DNA from: an uncultured Lentisphaeria bacterium
GTDB taxonomy: Bacteria > Verrucomicrobiota > Lentisphaeria > Victivallales > Victivallaceae
Length of the DNA stretch: 17,206 nucleotides
Assembly: GCA_937888615.1 (NCBI GenBank)
Contig: CALABZ010000181.1
Span: 1-17,206 of the forward strand
Reading direction: 5' to 3'
Shown here: positions 5,470 to 14,795 of the stretch, one piece after another
How the letters are laid out: each line of letters begins with the position of its first letter
Position numbering within the stretch: the stretch's first letter is position 1
The notes under the pieces: model-generated
Told to the model about the DNA's origin: nothing
The model's input: only the letters and a program-made list of their open reading frames with translations
Database searches by the model: none
Program-made: the position numbers and the translations under genes

Positions 5470-8400
5470 ATGATTGATGATCTAAATCGACAACGACAAC
5501 GTCAGTCTGGCATTCCCGCGGACCGGGGATTGTACAGCTCCGTTCATGAACATGACGCCTGTGGCGTCGGCATGGCGGCGAACCTCAACAACATCCCCGA
5601 ACACCGGATTGTCGAAGCCGGTCTGACCGTGCTCAAAAACCTGATGCACCGCGGCGCCGCCGGCAACGACCCCGAAACCGGTGACGGAGCCGGATTGCTG
5701 ATGACCCTGCCGCACAAGTTCTTTCACCGCGTTGAAAATCTGCCCCCCGCCGGAAAATACGGCGTAGCCATGATCTTCGGCGGCGTCGGGCATGAAAGTG
5801 AAATTGAAAAAATTGTAATATCCAAAAAGGCAACGGTTCTGACCTGGCGTGATGTTCCGAATGCCCCCTACACCATCGGCAAAACAGCTCAGGCCAGTTG
5901 CCCGATGATCCGCCAGCTTTTCATCGGCGGCGAAAATTTCGCCGACCAGAATGAATTCGAGAGAAAGCTCTTTGTCATCCGCCGCCTGATCGAAAAAAAT
6001 GTGCCGGATGCTTATATATGCAGTTGTTCCAGTCGCAGTATCGTTTATAAAGGGCTGCTGCTGGCCACCCAGTTGGAAAAATTTTACCCGGACCTGAATG
6101 AACCGGATTTCGAAGCCCCCGTGGTGGTGGTCCACCAGCGTTACAGCACTAATACGTTTCCGACCTGGAACCTGGCGCACCCGTTCCGCTACCTGGCCCA
6201 CAATGGCGAAATCAACACGTTGCGCGGCAACCTGAATCATCTGCGCGGGCGTGAACCTTACCTGGAAAGCGAACTGCTCGGCAACGACCTGAAGGAACTC
6301 CTGCCGTTGATCGACAAGGGTGTGAGTGACTCCGCCGCACTCGACAACATGTTCGAACTGCTGGTGGCTTCCGGCCGCAGCCTGTGCCACTCCATGCTGA
6401 TGATGATTCCCCAGGCGTGGGGCAAGAAATATTATATGGGCCGCGACGTGCGCGGATTCTTCGAATACCATTCGGCGCTGATGGAGCCGTGGGACGGTCC
6501 CGCCGCAGTGGCGTTCACCGACGGCATCAATGCCGGGGCGATCCTTGACCGCAACGGCCTGCGTCCGGCGCGTTATACACTCTGCGACGACGGATTGTTC
6601 ATTCTGGCCTCGGAAACCGGGGTGCTGGATATTCCCGAGGAAAAAATCGTTCGCAAAGGTCGCCTGAAGCCGGGCGAAATCATTTACTGCAATCTTGAAC
6701 AGCACCGGCTGGTCGAAGACGCCGAACTTAAGAATTTGATCGCGCGCCGCAAGCCGTATCGCCGTTGGGTGGATGAAAACCGGATTTCGGTGCATGGACT
6801 TTTCGCTTCTCTGTCTCCGTCGGAGGGCGAATCGGAGTTGCTGGCTCGTCAGAAGTTGTTCGGTTACAGCCGCGAAGATATGGAAATGATCATCAAGCCG
6901 ATGTGTGCCAACGGTCATGAACCGCTGGGTTCGATGGGGAACGACGCCTCGCTGGCGGTGCTTTCGGAGCGTCCGCAATTGCTTTTCAATTACTTTAAGC
7001 AACTGTTCGCACAGGTGACGAATCCGCCGATCGACCCGATCCGCGAAGAACTGGTCATGAGCTTGACCACTTATCTTGGAAATCGCGGCAATATTCTGGC
7101 GGAAACGGCGGAACAGGCGCGATTGATCCGTCTGCCGCGTCCGATTTTGACCGACGACGAATTGCGCCGGTTGTTCCATGTGCATGAAGACGGTTTCGAA
7201 GTCATGGTCCTGCCGCTCGGCTTCAAGAAGTCGCTGCAACAGGCGCTTGATGAATTGGCTGAAAACGCGCTGGCGGCGGTGGAATCCGGCAGCCGGATTC
7301 TGGTCCTGAGCGACCGCAACCTGGCCCCGGGCGTGATTCCGATCCCGTCGCTGTTGGCTACCGCGGCGGTGAACCGCGCCCTGACGGAAGCGGGCGTGCG
7401 CAGTGAAACCGGCATCATCATCGAATCCGGCGAAGTCCGTGAAATCATGCATTTCGCGTTGCTGCTCGGGTTTGGCGCCACGGCGGTGAATCCGTATCTG
7501 GCGCTGGCCAGCGTCAGTGAACTGGTGCGCAGCAAGGAAGTGAAAAAAGACGACGTTACCGCGGTCGGAAATTATATCAACGCGGTTGACAAGGGTATTT
7601 TGAAGGTCATGTCGAAGATGGGGATCTCCACGTTGCGGAGTTACCGTTCTGCCCAGCTTTTCGAAGCGGTCGGGCTGGATGCTTCGGTGATGGACCGTTA
7701 TTTCCCGGGTACGGCGAGCCGCGTGGGCGGCATCAAGCTCGACGATATCGAGCAGGAGGCGCGCAAGCGTTATCAGGAAGCACAGGCGCAGACGCCGCTG
7801 CTGCCGGAAGGCGGGAGCTACCGTTTCCGGCGCAATGGCGAACATCACCTGTGGACGCCGGACAGTCTTTCGGCGTTCCGTCAGGCCGTGCAGAGCAACG
7901 ATATGGCGAAGTACCGCGAATACTCCAAACTGATCGACAATCAGTCCAAGCATCGCTGTACGCTGCGCGGGCTTTTTGAGTTTGTCCCGGCCAAACCGGT
8001 GAATATCGAAGAGGTTGAGAGCGTGGATTCGATCGTCCGGCATTTCGTGTCCGGCGCCATGTCGCTCGGCTCGTTGAGCCCGGAAGCGCACGAGGCGATC
8101 GCGGTGGCGATGAACCGCCTCGGCGCGATGAGCAACTGCGGCGAGGGCGGCGAAGATCCGGCCCGTTATCAACCCGGCAAGAACGGCGAGGATCGTTCCA
8201 GTGCGATCAAGCAGATTGCCAGCGGACGTTTCGGCGTGACTATCAATTATCTGCGTCATGCCCGAGAACTTCAAATCAAGATGGCGCAGGGCGCCAAGCC
8301 CGGTGAGGGCGGACAATTGCCGGGACACAAGGTGGATGAATTCATTGCGAGCATTCGCCATTCGACCCCGCAGGTCAGTTTGATTTCGCCGCCGCCGCAC

Positions 8401-9909
8401 CATGATATTTATTCGATTGAAGACCTGGCGCAGTTGATCTACGACTTGCGCAACGCGAACCCGAAGGCCCGGGTGTCGGTGAAGCTGGTGTCCGAAGTCG
8501 GTGTCGGCACGATCGCCGCGGGCGTGGCCAAGGCACACGCGGATGTGGTCCTGATCAGTGGACACGACGGCGGCACCGGCGCTTCGCCGTTGACCAGTAT
8601 CAAACATGCCGGTCTGCCGTGGGAACTCGGTTTGGCGGAAACGCACCAGACGCTGGTGATGAACCATTTGCGCGACCATGTGCGGTTGCAGGTGGACGGT
8701 CAGTTGAAGACCGGGCGCGACGTCGTGATCGGAGCGTTGCTGGGAGCCGAGGAATTCGGTTTTGCCACCACTTTGCTGGTCTGTCTGGGCTGTGTCATGA
8801 TGCGCAAGTGCCATGACAACAGTTGTCCGGTCGGTGTGGCGACGCAGGACCCTGAACTGCGCAAGTGTTTCAAAGGCAAGCCCGAGTATATCGAAAACTT
8901 CCTGCGGATGCTGGCCGGTGAAATCCGGGAAATCCTGGCTTCGCTGGGCCTGAAATCGCTGGATGAAGCGGTTGGACGCACGGATCTGCTGCAAATGAGC
9001 CATGCATTGGAATTCTACAAGCTCAACGGATTGGATTTCTCGAAGATTTTCGTGAAAGCGGAAGGCGGCGCGGTGCGTTACGGCGGTCCGCGTCTGAACA
9101 AGCTGGCGAACTTCGACCGCAAGTACCTGCTGCGTCAACTGAAAGACAATATCGAAAAGTGCGAACCGGCGGAAATGGAATTGAAAATCCATAATACCGA
9201 CCGTACCGTCGGCACCGAACTCTCCGGCGAAATCGCCGAACTCTACGGCGCCAAAGGGTTGCCGGAAGGCACGATTACGCTACATATCCGCGGTTGTGCC
9301 GGGCAGAGTTTCGGGGCATTCCTGGCGAAAGGCGTGACGCTTGAGCTGATCGGCGAAGCGAACGACTTTGTCGGCAAGGGGTTGTCCGGCGGCACCATCG
9401 TGATCCGCCCGTCGGAAGACGTCCGTTTCAAAGCGGAGGAAAACGTCATTGCCGGCAACGTGATCGGCTACGGCGGCACCTCCGGCAAACTGTTCATCAA
9501 CGGCCAGGCCGGCGAACGTTTCTGCATCCGCAACAGCGGCATCACCGCGGTTGTCGAGGGCGTGGGCGACCACGGCTGCGAATACATGACCGGCGGCCGG
9601 GTGGTCGTGCTCGGACATACCGGGGTGAATTTCGCAGCCGGGATGACCGGCGGAATCGCCTATGTGCTGGATTGTTCGAACGACTTCGACCTGCGCTGTA
9701 ATATCGGCACCATCGACCTCGAAACGATTGTCGCGGATTCCGACGACGAGAAGGAACTGATGGGATTGCTGCGCGAGCATCTGGAAGCCACCGGCAGCAA
9801 GCAGGCGCAGCGAATACTTGACGACTGGGTGAATTACCGCAACCGCTTCGTCAAGGTGTATCCGGTTGAATATCGTCAGGCCTTGATGGCCAGAGGAGGA
9901 AAAGCATGA
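5470..9909 (+). CDS. gltB: Glutamate synthase (GOGAT) large subunit
   Basis: With GltD it converts 2-oxoglutarate and glutamine to two glutamates using reducing power from NAD(P)H. Numbered from the ATG at 5470 it has 1479 residues, matching the family (about 1480-1520). An N-terminal Ntn amidotransferase domain has nucleophile Cys31 in HDACGVG, so a propeptide of about 30 residues must be cleaved. Within the domain are HQRYSTNTFP and HNGEINT. A central linker domain follows. The FMN synthase domain has ASGRFGV near 914, GAKPGEGG near 941 and SGHDGGTGASP near 1030. Three cysteines at 1108, 1114 and 1119 in CVMMRKCHDNSC form the 3Fe-4S site. The C-terminal beta-helix (GXGXG) domain spans about 1240-1450. 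It is first in the rightward operon, preceded by an exact sigma-54 promoter, and overlaps gltD by 4 nt. Confidence 0.97.
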   Translation: MIDDLNRQRQRQSGIPADRGLYSSVHEHDACGVGMAANLNNIPEHRIVEAGLTVLKNLMHRGAAGNDPETGDGAGLLMTLPHKFFHRVENLPPAGKYGVAMIFGGVGHESEIEKIVISKKATVLTWRDVPNAPYTIGKTAQASCPMIRQLFIGGENFADQNEFERKLFVIRRLIEKNVPDAYICSCSSRSIVYKGLLLATQLEKFYPDLNEPDFEAPVVVVHQRYSTNTFPTWNLAHPFRYLAHNGEINTLRGNLNHLRGREPYLESELLGNDLKELLPLIDKGVSDSAALDNMFELLVASGRSLCHSMLMMIPQAWGKKYYMGRDVRGFFEYHSALMEPWDGPAAVAFTDGINAGAILDRNGLRPARYTLCDDGLFILASETGVLDIPEEKIVRKGRLKPGEIIYCNLEQHRLVEDAELKNLIARRKPYRRWVDENRISVHGLFASLSPSEGESELLARQKLFGYSREDMEMIIKPMCANGHEPLGSMGNDASLAVLSERPQLLFNYFKQLFAQVTNPPIDPIREELVMSLTTYLGNRGNILAETAEQARLIRLPRPILTDDELRRLFHVHEDGFEVMVLPLGFKKSLQQALDELAENALAAVESGSRILVLSDRNLAPGVIPIPSLLATAAVNRALTEAGVRSETGIIIESGEVREIMHFALLLGFGATAVNPYLALASVSELVRSKEVKKDDVTAVGNYINAVDKGILKVMSKMGISTLRSYRSAQLFEAVGLDASVMDRYFPGTASRVGGIKLDDIEQEARKRYQEAQAQTPLLPEGGSYRFRRNGEHHLWTPDSLSAFRQAVQSNDMAKYREYSKLIDNQSKHRCTLRGLFEFVPAKPVNIEEVESVDSIVRHFVSGAMSLGSLSPEAHEAIAVAMNRLGAMSNCGEGGEDPARYQPGKNGEDRSSAIKQIASGRFGVTINYLRHARELQIKMAQGAKPGEGGQLPGHKVDEFIASIRHSTPQVSLISPPPHHDIYSIEDLAQLIYDLRNANPKARVSVKLVSEVGVGTIAAGVAKAHADVVLISGHDGGTGASPLTSIKHAGLPWELGLAETHQTLVMNHLRDHVRLQVDGQLKTGRDVVIGALLGAEEFGFATTLLVCLGCVMMRKCHDNSCPVGVATQDPELRKCFKGKPEYIENFLRMLAGEIREILASLGLKSLDEAVGRTDLLQMSHALEFYKLNGLDFSKIFVKAEGGAVRYGGPRLNKLANFDRKYLLRQLKDNIEKCEPAEMELKIHNTDRTVGTELSGEIAELYGAKGLPEGTITLHIRGCAGQSFGAFLAKGVTLELIGEANDFVGKGLSGGTIVIRPSEDVRFKAEENVIAGNVIGYGGTSGKLFINGQAGERFCIRNSGITAVVEGVGDHGCEYMTGGRVVVLGHTGVNFAAGMTGGIAYVLDCSNDFDLRCNIGTIDLETIVADSDDEKELMGLLREHLEATGSKQAQRILDDWVNYRNRFVKVYPVEYRQALMARGGKA

Positions 9910-11234
9910 TGAGGATCAAAGAAATATACCGTCCGGTTTCGGCCAGACTGCAAGATTATAAGGAAGTGGAACGCAACCTTACCGCCAGCGAACTGAACAG
10001 CCAAGCCCAGCGCTGTCAGGATTGCGGCATTCCGTTCTGTCACGGGCGCGGCTGCCCGCTGGAAAACGTCATTCCGGAAATCAACGCCGCCGTGGCGGCC
10101 GACAACTGGAAACTGGCCTGGGATATCCTGAGCTCGACCAGCGATTTTCCGGAATTCACCGCCCGGGTTTGCCCGGCGCTGTGTGAAGCCTCCTGTACGC
10201 AGGGGATCAATTCAGACCCGGTGATGATCCGCCAGCTCGAAAAGGCGGTCGTCGAAACCGCTTTCGAACAAGGTTACGCCCAACCGCTGATGCCGCGCGG
10301 CAACAGCGGTTTCAAAGTGGCGGTGGTCGGCGGCGGCCCCTCGGGGCTGGCCGTTGCACAACGGTTGAACCGGATGGGACACAAAGTTACCGTGTTCGAG
10401 AAGAATGCCGAACCGGGCGGCCTGCTCCGCTACGGCATTCCGGACTTCAAGCTTGAAAAGAACATCGTCCAGCGCCGGGTCGACCTGATGAAACGCGCCG
10501 GAATTCATTTCGAATGCAATACCGAGGTCGGCAAAGATATGACGCTGGAATACCTGCGCAAGCGTTACGACGCGCTGGTGATCGCCGTCGGCACGCCGCA
10601 GCCGCGCGACCTGAATATTCCGGGCCGGGAACTGCCGCATGTGCATTTCGCACTGGATTTCCTGTGCGGGCAGAACCGTCTGGTGTCGGGTGAGATCGGC
10701 GAGCTGCCGATCAGCGCCAAGGGCAAGAAGGTGGTTGTCATCGGCGGCGGCGATACCGGTAGCGACTGCGTCGGCACTTCGCTGCGTCAAGGCGCGAAAG
10801 CGGTGGTGCAAGTGGAAATCATGCCGCAACCGCCGGAAAACCGTTCCGAATCGACCCCGTGGCCGGAGTGGCCGTATCAGTTGCGGACCTCCTCCAGTCA
10901 CAAGGAGGGCGTGTCCCGGCTCTGGTGCATCGGCAGCAAGAAATTCACCGAAACCGGCGTGGATTACATAAAGGTGGAATGGGAATTCGCCCCCAGCGGC
11001 AAGCCGGTCAAGTTCAAAGAGATACCGGGTTCGGAAGGGCATATCGAGGCGGACCTGGTCCTGTTGGCCCTGGGCTTCATCAATACGCCGCCGCCGGAGG
11101 TCAGCGGCGAGGATGTATTTGTCTGCGGCGATGCCGCCACCGGCCAATCGCTGGTGGTTCGGGCGATAACCGATGCCCGCCGGACTGCGGAAAAAGTTAA
11201 TGACTATTTAATGTCGAGGAGCAATGAGAAATGA
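9906..11234 (+). CDS. gltD: Glutamate synthase small subunit (FAD and Fe-S oxidoreductase)
   Basis: GltD accepts electrons from NAD(P)H on FAD and passes them through 4Fe-4S clusters to GltB. The 442-residue protein is slightly shorter than E. coli GltD (472). An N-terminal ferredoxin-like domain holds two cysteine groups, C37-x2-C40-x4-C45-x4-C50 and C89-x3-C93-x3-C97. The FAD Rossmann motif VGGGPSG sits at 141-147, with LLRYGIPDFKLEK at 173-185. The second Rossmann motif, IGGGDTGSD, for NAD(P)H begins at 279. The C-terminal FAD contact FVCGDAATG is present. The start overlaps the gltB stop (ATGA), and AGGAGG at 9894-9899 is an excellent ribosome site; an adjacent second ATG at 9909 is equally possible. 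Related Fe-S oxidoreductases exist, but position after gltB settles the role. Confidence 0.96.
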   Translation: MMRIKEIYRPVSARLQDYKEVERNLTASELNSQAQRCQDCGIPFCHGRGCPLENVIPEINAAVAADNWKLAWDILSSTSDFPEFTARVCPALCEASCTQGINSDPVMIRQLEKAVVETAFEQGYAQPLMPRGNSGFKVAVVGGGPSGLAVAQRLNRMGHKVTVFEKNAEPGGLLRYGIPDFKLEKNIVQRRVDLMKRAGIHFECNTEVGKDMTLEYLRKRYDALVIAVGTPQPRDLNIPGRELPHVHFALDFLCGQNRLVSGEIGELPISAKGKKVVVIGGGDTGSDCVGTSLRQGAKAVVQVEIMPQPPENRSESTPWPEWPYQLRTSSSHKEGVSRLWCIGSKKFTETGVDYIKVEWEFAPSGKPVKFKEIPGSEGHIEADLVLLALGFINTPPPEVSGEDVFVCGDAATGQSLVVRAITDARRTAEKVNDYLMSRSNEK

Positions 11235-12052
11235 AGTTTCAGAAATGGCAGGGACTGGGCAATGATTTTGTGATAGTCAATGCGGATAAATATCATGACT
11301 TCGATTTCGCCGGATCGGCGCGCAAAATCTGCGACCGTCATTTCGGCGTCGGCGCCGACGGGCTGGTGACGGTCCGCGCGTTGGGCGGTCATGATTTTGA
11401 AATGCGGATTTATAATTCCGACGGTACCGAGACCGAAATGTGCGGCAACGCCACCCGTTGCGTCGGGCTTTACCTGAAGCAGAACCGGTTGGCCTCCGGG
11501 CGCGAATTTCAACTGCATACCGGGGCCGGAGTCATCAAACCGCAGGTGTTGGAAAACAATACCGTGCGGGTCGATATGGGCCAACCCCGCCTGACCCGCG
11601 GCGAAATTCCCGTGGTTGGCGAACCGGATGAAAAAGCGCTGGAGCTCCGCTTCGAAGCCTGCGGCAAAAAATTCACCGGCACGGCATTGTCGATGGGCAA
11701 CCCCCATATCGTCATTTTCGTGTCGGATATCAACCATGTGGAACTGGCCGAATGGGGCCCGCAAATCGAACGCCATGAGCTTTTTCCGCGCAAAACCAAT
11801 GTGGAATTCGTGGAAGTCCTGAGCCCGCAAATGGTTCGGATGCGGGTGTGGGAACGCGGCTGTGGCATTACCATGGCCTGCGGCACCGGAAGCTGCGCCA
11901 CCGCGGTGGCCGGCGTATTGACCGGGCGGACCGGACGCAATATCAGCGTCCTGCTGGACGGCGGCGAACTCCATATCGAATACAGTGAAAAAGACAACCA
12001 TGTTTATATGACCGGCCCTGCCTGTGAAGTTTTCGAGGGCGAGACCGTTTAA
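11231..12052 (+). CDS. dapF: Diaminopimelate epimerase
   Basis: DapF interconverts LL- and meso-diaminopimelate for lysine and peptidoglycan by a two-cysteine acid-base mechanism. The 273-residue protein has normal length. Catalytic Cys71 lies in MCGNATRC (70-77) and Cys217 in ACGTGSC (216-222), the two halves of this duplicated fold. GNDF at 10-13 and NSDGTE at 62-67 are conserved. Glu208 and Arg209 in WERG, which bind substrate in characterised homologues, are kept, while the common GxGET following them reads GCGIT here, a tolerated variant as far as I can tell. The ATG overlaps the gltD stop by 4 nt, with GAGGAG at 11216-11221 as ribosome site. Its place next to dapL gives the last two steps of DAP synthesis as a pair. 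Confidence 0.96.
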   Translation: MKFQKWQGLGNDFVIVNADKYHDFDFAGSARKICDRHFGVGADGLVTVRALGGHDFEMRIYNSDGTETEMCGNATRCVGLYLKQNRLASGREFQLHTGAGVIKPQVLENNTVRVDMGQPRLTRGEIPVVGEPDEKALELRFEACGKKFTGTALSMGNPHIVIFVSDINHVELAEWGPQIERHELFPRKTNVEFVEVLSPQMVRMRVWERGCGITMACGTGSCATAVAGVLTGRTGRNISVLLDGGELHIEYSEKDNHVYMTGPACEVFEGETV

Positions 12053-12081
12053 TTGCAGAGAACAGATATTAAGAGAGACGA

Positions 12082-13254
12082 ATGAATAAGATCAATGAGA
12101 ATTATTTGAAGTTGGGCGGGAATTACCTGTTCGCGGAACTGAAGAAGAAAACCGAAGCGTTTCAAGCCAAGCACCCCGAAGCCGATATCATCCGGCTGGG
12201 AATCGGCGACGTGACGCTGCCGCTGTCGCCGGCCGTCATCCAGGCCATGCACAAAGCGGTGGAGGAAATGGGCGACGCCAAAACATTCCGCGGATACGGT
12301 CCCGAACAGGGATATGACTTCCTGATTCGTGCGATCATCGACGGTGAATACAAGTCGCGCGGAATCGAACTGGATATGGACGAAGTATTCGTCAGCGACG
12401 GTTCGAAGTGCGACGTGGCGAATATTCAGGAAATCTTTTCTCGCGACTGCAAAGTGGCGATCTGCGATCCGGTTTATCCGGTTTATCTGGACAGCAATAT
12501 CATGGCGGGACGGGAAGTCGTTTTTCTTCCTTCCACCTGTGATAACGGTTTCTCGCCGGAACTGCCGGACGTGGACGTGGACCTGATTTACCTCTGTTCC
12601 CCGAACAACCCGACCGGGACGGTGCTGACCCGTCGCGACCTTGAACGCTGGGTCGATTACGCCACGCGCAAAGGCGCGATAATCCTTTTTGACAGCGCCT
12701 ACAGCTCCTATATTCAGGAACCGGGTCTGCCGGGCAGCATCTATGAAATTCCGGGGGCAAAAGAAGTGGCGATCGAGTTCAAATCATTCTCGAAGACCGC
12801 CGGTTTCACCGGTTTGCGCTGTGCCTTTACCGTGGTGCCGAAGGCTCTCGGCAAGCTGAACGGCTTCTGGAACCGGCGACAATGTACCAAATTCAACGGC
12901 GTTTCGTATGTCGTGCAGAGGGCTGCGGAAGCGGTTTACTCCGAAGCGGGCAAGGGCGAAACGGCGGAGATGATCCGTTATTACATGGGCAATGCGGCGA
13001 TTATCCGTGAAGGGTTGGGCAAGGCCGGTTTTGAGGTCTACGGCGGCAAAAACGCACCATATATCTGGTGGAAACTGCCGTCCGGGCTTGACTCCATGAA
13101 TTTTGCGGCTAAATTATTGGAGTCATGTCAGGTGGTCGGTACGCCCGGGGTCGGATTCGGAGCCTGCGGCGAGGGATATTTCCGCCTGACGGCATTCGGC
13201 AGCCGCGCCCGTACGGAGGAAGCGGTGGCCAGAATTATGGAAATGGAGATATGA
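12082..13254 (+). CDS. dapL: LL-diaminopimelate aminotransferase
   Basis: DapL converts tetrahydrodipicolinate directly to LL-diaminopimelate with glutamate as amino donor, replacing the dapD/dapC/dapE steps. The 390-residue protein is a fold-type I PLP aminotransferase, a little shorter than the usual 400-410. The N-terminus NENYLKLGGNYLFAE and the LGIGDVTLPLSP segment are distinctive for DapL and not general aspartate aminotransferases. PNNPTG and the PLP lysine Lys238 in KSFSKTAGFTG are intact. It starts 29 nt after dapF behind a weak AAGAGAG site, and its stop overlaps the next gene by 4 nt (ATGA). Its product is the substrate of DapF, and its glutamate comes from the GOGAT encoded just upstream. 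Confidence 0.96.
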   Translation: MNKINENYLKLGGNYLFAELKKKTEAFQAKHPEADIIRLGIGDVTLPLSPAVIQAMHKAVEEMGDAKTFRGYGPEQGYDFLIRAIIDGEYKSRGIELDMDEVFVSDGSKCDVANIQEIFSRDCKVAICDPVYPVYLDSNIMAGREVVFLPSTCDNGFSPELPDVDVDLIYLCSPNNPTGTVLTRRDLERWVDYATRKGAIILFDSAYSSYIQEPGLPGSIYEIPGAKEVAIEFKSFSKTAGFTGLRCAFTVVPKALGKLNGFWNRRQCTKFNGVSYVVQRAAEAVYSEAGKGETAEMIRYYMGNAAIIREGLGKAGFEVYGGKNAPYIWWKLPSGLDSMNFAAKLLESCQVVGTPGVGFGACGEGYFRLTAFGSRARTEEAVARIMEMEI

Positions 13255-14789
13255 AGGACCGAGTAAGAACTCAAATCACAGCGTTGCGGGAAATCAGTTC
13301 GGCGATTGTTCACGAACGGGACATCAAGGCGCTGTTGGACAAGATTCTGGAAATTCTCAGTAACCGCATCGGCATGGTGCGGGGAACTTTTGCCATCCTG
13401 CACGGTGATACCCTCGAAATCGAGGTGTCGCACGGTCTGGAGGATACCGCGAAAAAACGCGGCCGCTACCATATCGGCGAAGGCATCACCGGCCAGGTGG
13501 CCGAAACCGGGAAATCGCTGATCGTACCCGATATCTCGCGCGACAAGCGGTTCCTGAACCGTACCGGCGCCCGCAAGGGCGCTGACCGGATTGCATTTAT
13601 CTGTGTGCCGATCATCCATATGGAACGGATCATCGGCACATTGAGCATCGACCGCAAGGTCATGGAATATACCGACCTGGAAGCCGACCTCGAATTTCTC
13701 GAAACGGTCGGCAATATGACCGCCGAAGCGGTGGCCGCCCTGCTCGAATACCTGCAGGAGCATGAATCGCTGCTGGAAGAAAACCGCCAGCTTCGCAACA
13801 TGCTGACCGGCAATCCCGGCGAGATGATCGGCAACTGCCGCACGATGGCGATGATTTACGAAATGATCCGCCAGGTAGCTCCCAGCGACGCCACGGTCCT
13901 GATCCGCGGCAGTTCGGGCACCGGCAAAGAATTGTGTGCGCGCGCCATCGTCAAACTGAGCAATCGTCACGACAAACCTTTTATTACGCTGAATTGCGCC
14001 GCTCTGCCGGAAAATCTGGTGGAAAGCGAGTTGTTCGGACATGAAAAAGGGGCATTCACCGGGGCGGTCAACCGCCGGCTCGGGCGGGCCGAGCTCGCCG
14101 ACGGCGGCACGCTGTTTCTGGATGAAATCGGCGACCTGAGTCCTTCCACCCAGATTAAACTGTTGCGATTCCTGCAGGAACGCACTTTTTCACGGGTCGG
14201 GAGCAGCGAGGAACTGCGTTCCAATGTACGTTTTCTGGCGGCAACCAGCCGCAATCTCGAAGAACTGATGACGCAAGGGCTGTTTCGCGAGGACTTGTAC
14301 TACCGGCTGAATATTTTTCCGATTACGATGCCGGACCTGTGTAAACGTCGTTGCGACATTATCCTGCTGGCGGAACATTTCATCGCCAAGCACAATCTGA
14401 GATATGGCAAACACATCGTCCGGCTTTCGACGCCGGCAATCAATATGCTGATGAGCTATCACTGGCCCGGCAACGTCCGTGAGCTGGAAAACTGTATCGA
14501 GCGCGCGGTCCTGACCGCCACCGACGACTGTATCCACGGCTATAACCTGCCGCCGTCCCTGCAGACCGGCAAGGAGTCCGGCACTTCGCTGTTGCCGGAC
14601 GAGAACGCCTCGTTCAATACGCTGGTGAATTCCTACGAACGCGAATTGATTGTCGAAGCGCTGAAGCGCCATAACGGCAATATGTCCGCCGCCGCCCGCG
14701 AACTGGACCTGTCACCCCGGGTGATTCATTATAAAATCGGACGCCTCGGGATTACCCCCGAATGGTATTCCGACAAAGCAAGGAAGTAA
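13251..14789 (+). CDS. NifA-type sigma-54-dependent transcriptional activator (GAF, AAA+, Fis HTH)
   Basis: This 512-residue enhancer-binding protein remodels sigma-54 RNA polymerase. Residues about 18-165 form a GAF domain of the NifA kind, with GRYHIGEGITGQVAETG (71-87), VPDISRDKRFLNRTGA (92-107) and FICVPI (116-121). Residues about 190-420 are the sigma-54 AAA+ domain: Walker A GSSGTGKE (220-227; GESGTGKE is usual), the sigma-54-contacting loop GAFTGA (267-272), Walker B LFLDE (288-292), REDLYYRLN (346-354) and WPGNVREL (405-412). The C-terminus has a Fis-type helix-turn-helix, NMSAAARELDLSPRVIHYKI (477-496). There is no receiver domain, so it is not an NtrC. The start chosen, ATG at 13251, overlaps the dapL stop; the frame is open farther upstream only within dapL. 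No nif genes are present, so the target is probably general nitrogen metabolism, most simply the two sigma-54 promoters at 5176-5423. Confidence 0.93.
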   Translation: MKDRVRTQITALREISSAIVHERDIKALLDKILEILSNRIGMVRGTFAILHGDTLEIEVSHGLEDTAKKRGRYHIGEGITGQVAETGKSLIVPDISRDKRFLNRTGARKGADRIAFICVPIIHMERIIGTLSIDRKVMEYTDLEADLEFLETVGNMTAEAVAALLEYLQEHESLLEENRQLRNMLTGNPGEMIGNCRTMAMIYEMIRQVAPSDATVLIRGSSGTGKELCARAIVKLSNRHDKPFITLNCAALPENLVESELFGHEKGAFTGAVNRRLGRAELADGGTLFLDEIGDLSPSTQIKLLRFLQERTFSRVGSSEELRSNVRFLAATSRNLEELMTQGLFREDLYYRLNIFPITMPDLCKRRCDIILLAEHFIAKHNLRYGKHIVRLSTPAINMLMSYHWPGNVRELENCIERAVLTATDDCIHGYNLPPSLQTGKESGTSLLPDENASFNTLVNSYERELIVEALKRHNGNMSAAARELDLSPRVIHYKIGRLGITPEWYSDKARK

Positions 14790-14795
14790 ATTTTT

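Noticed and set aside
5482..9192. A 1236-codon minus-strand open frame opposite gltB
   Set aside because: It is a codon-bias shadow, rich in Arg, Gln, His and Phe with no domain. The sense strand encodes complete GltB.
13125..13250. Upstream extension of the NifA-type activator (42 extra codons)
   Set aside because: It lies wholly inside dapL in another frame and reads as Gly/Arg-rich noise. The ATG at 13251 gives the usual ATGA coupling and a normal GAF N-terminus.
13251..14789. A nitrogen-fixation locus, because the activator resembles NifA
   Set aside because: No nifH, nifD, nifK or related genes occur in the window, and the canonical TGT-N10-ACA site is absent from the control region. 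General nitrogen metabolism is the simpler role.
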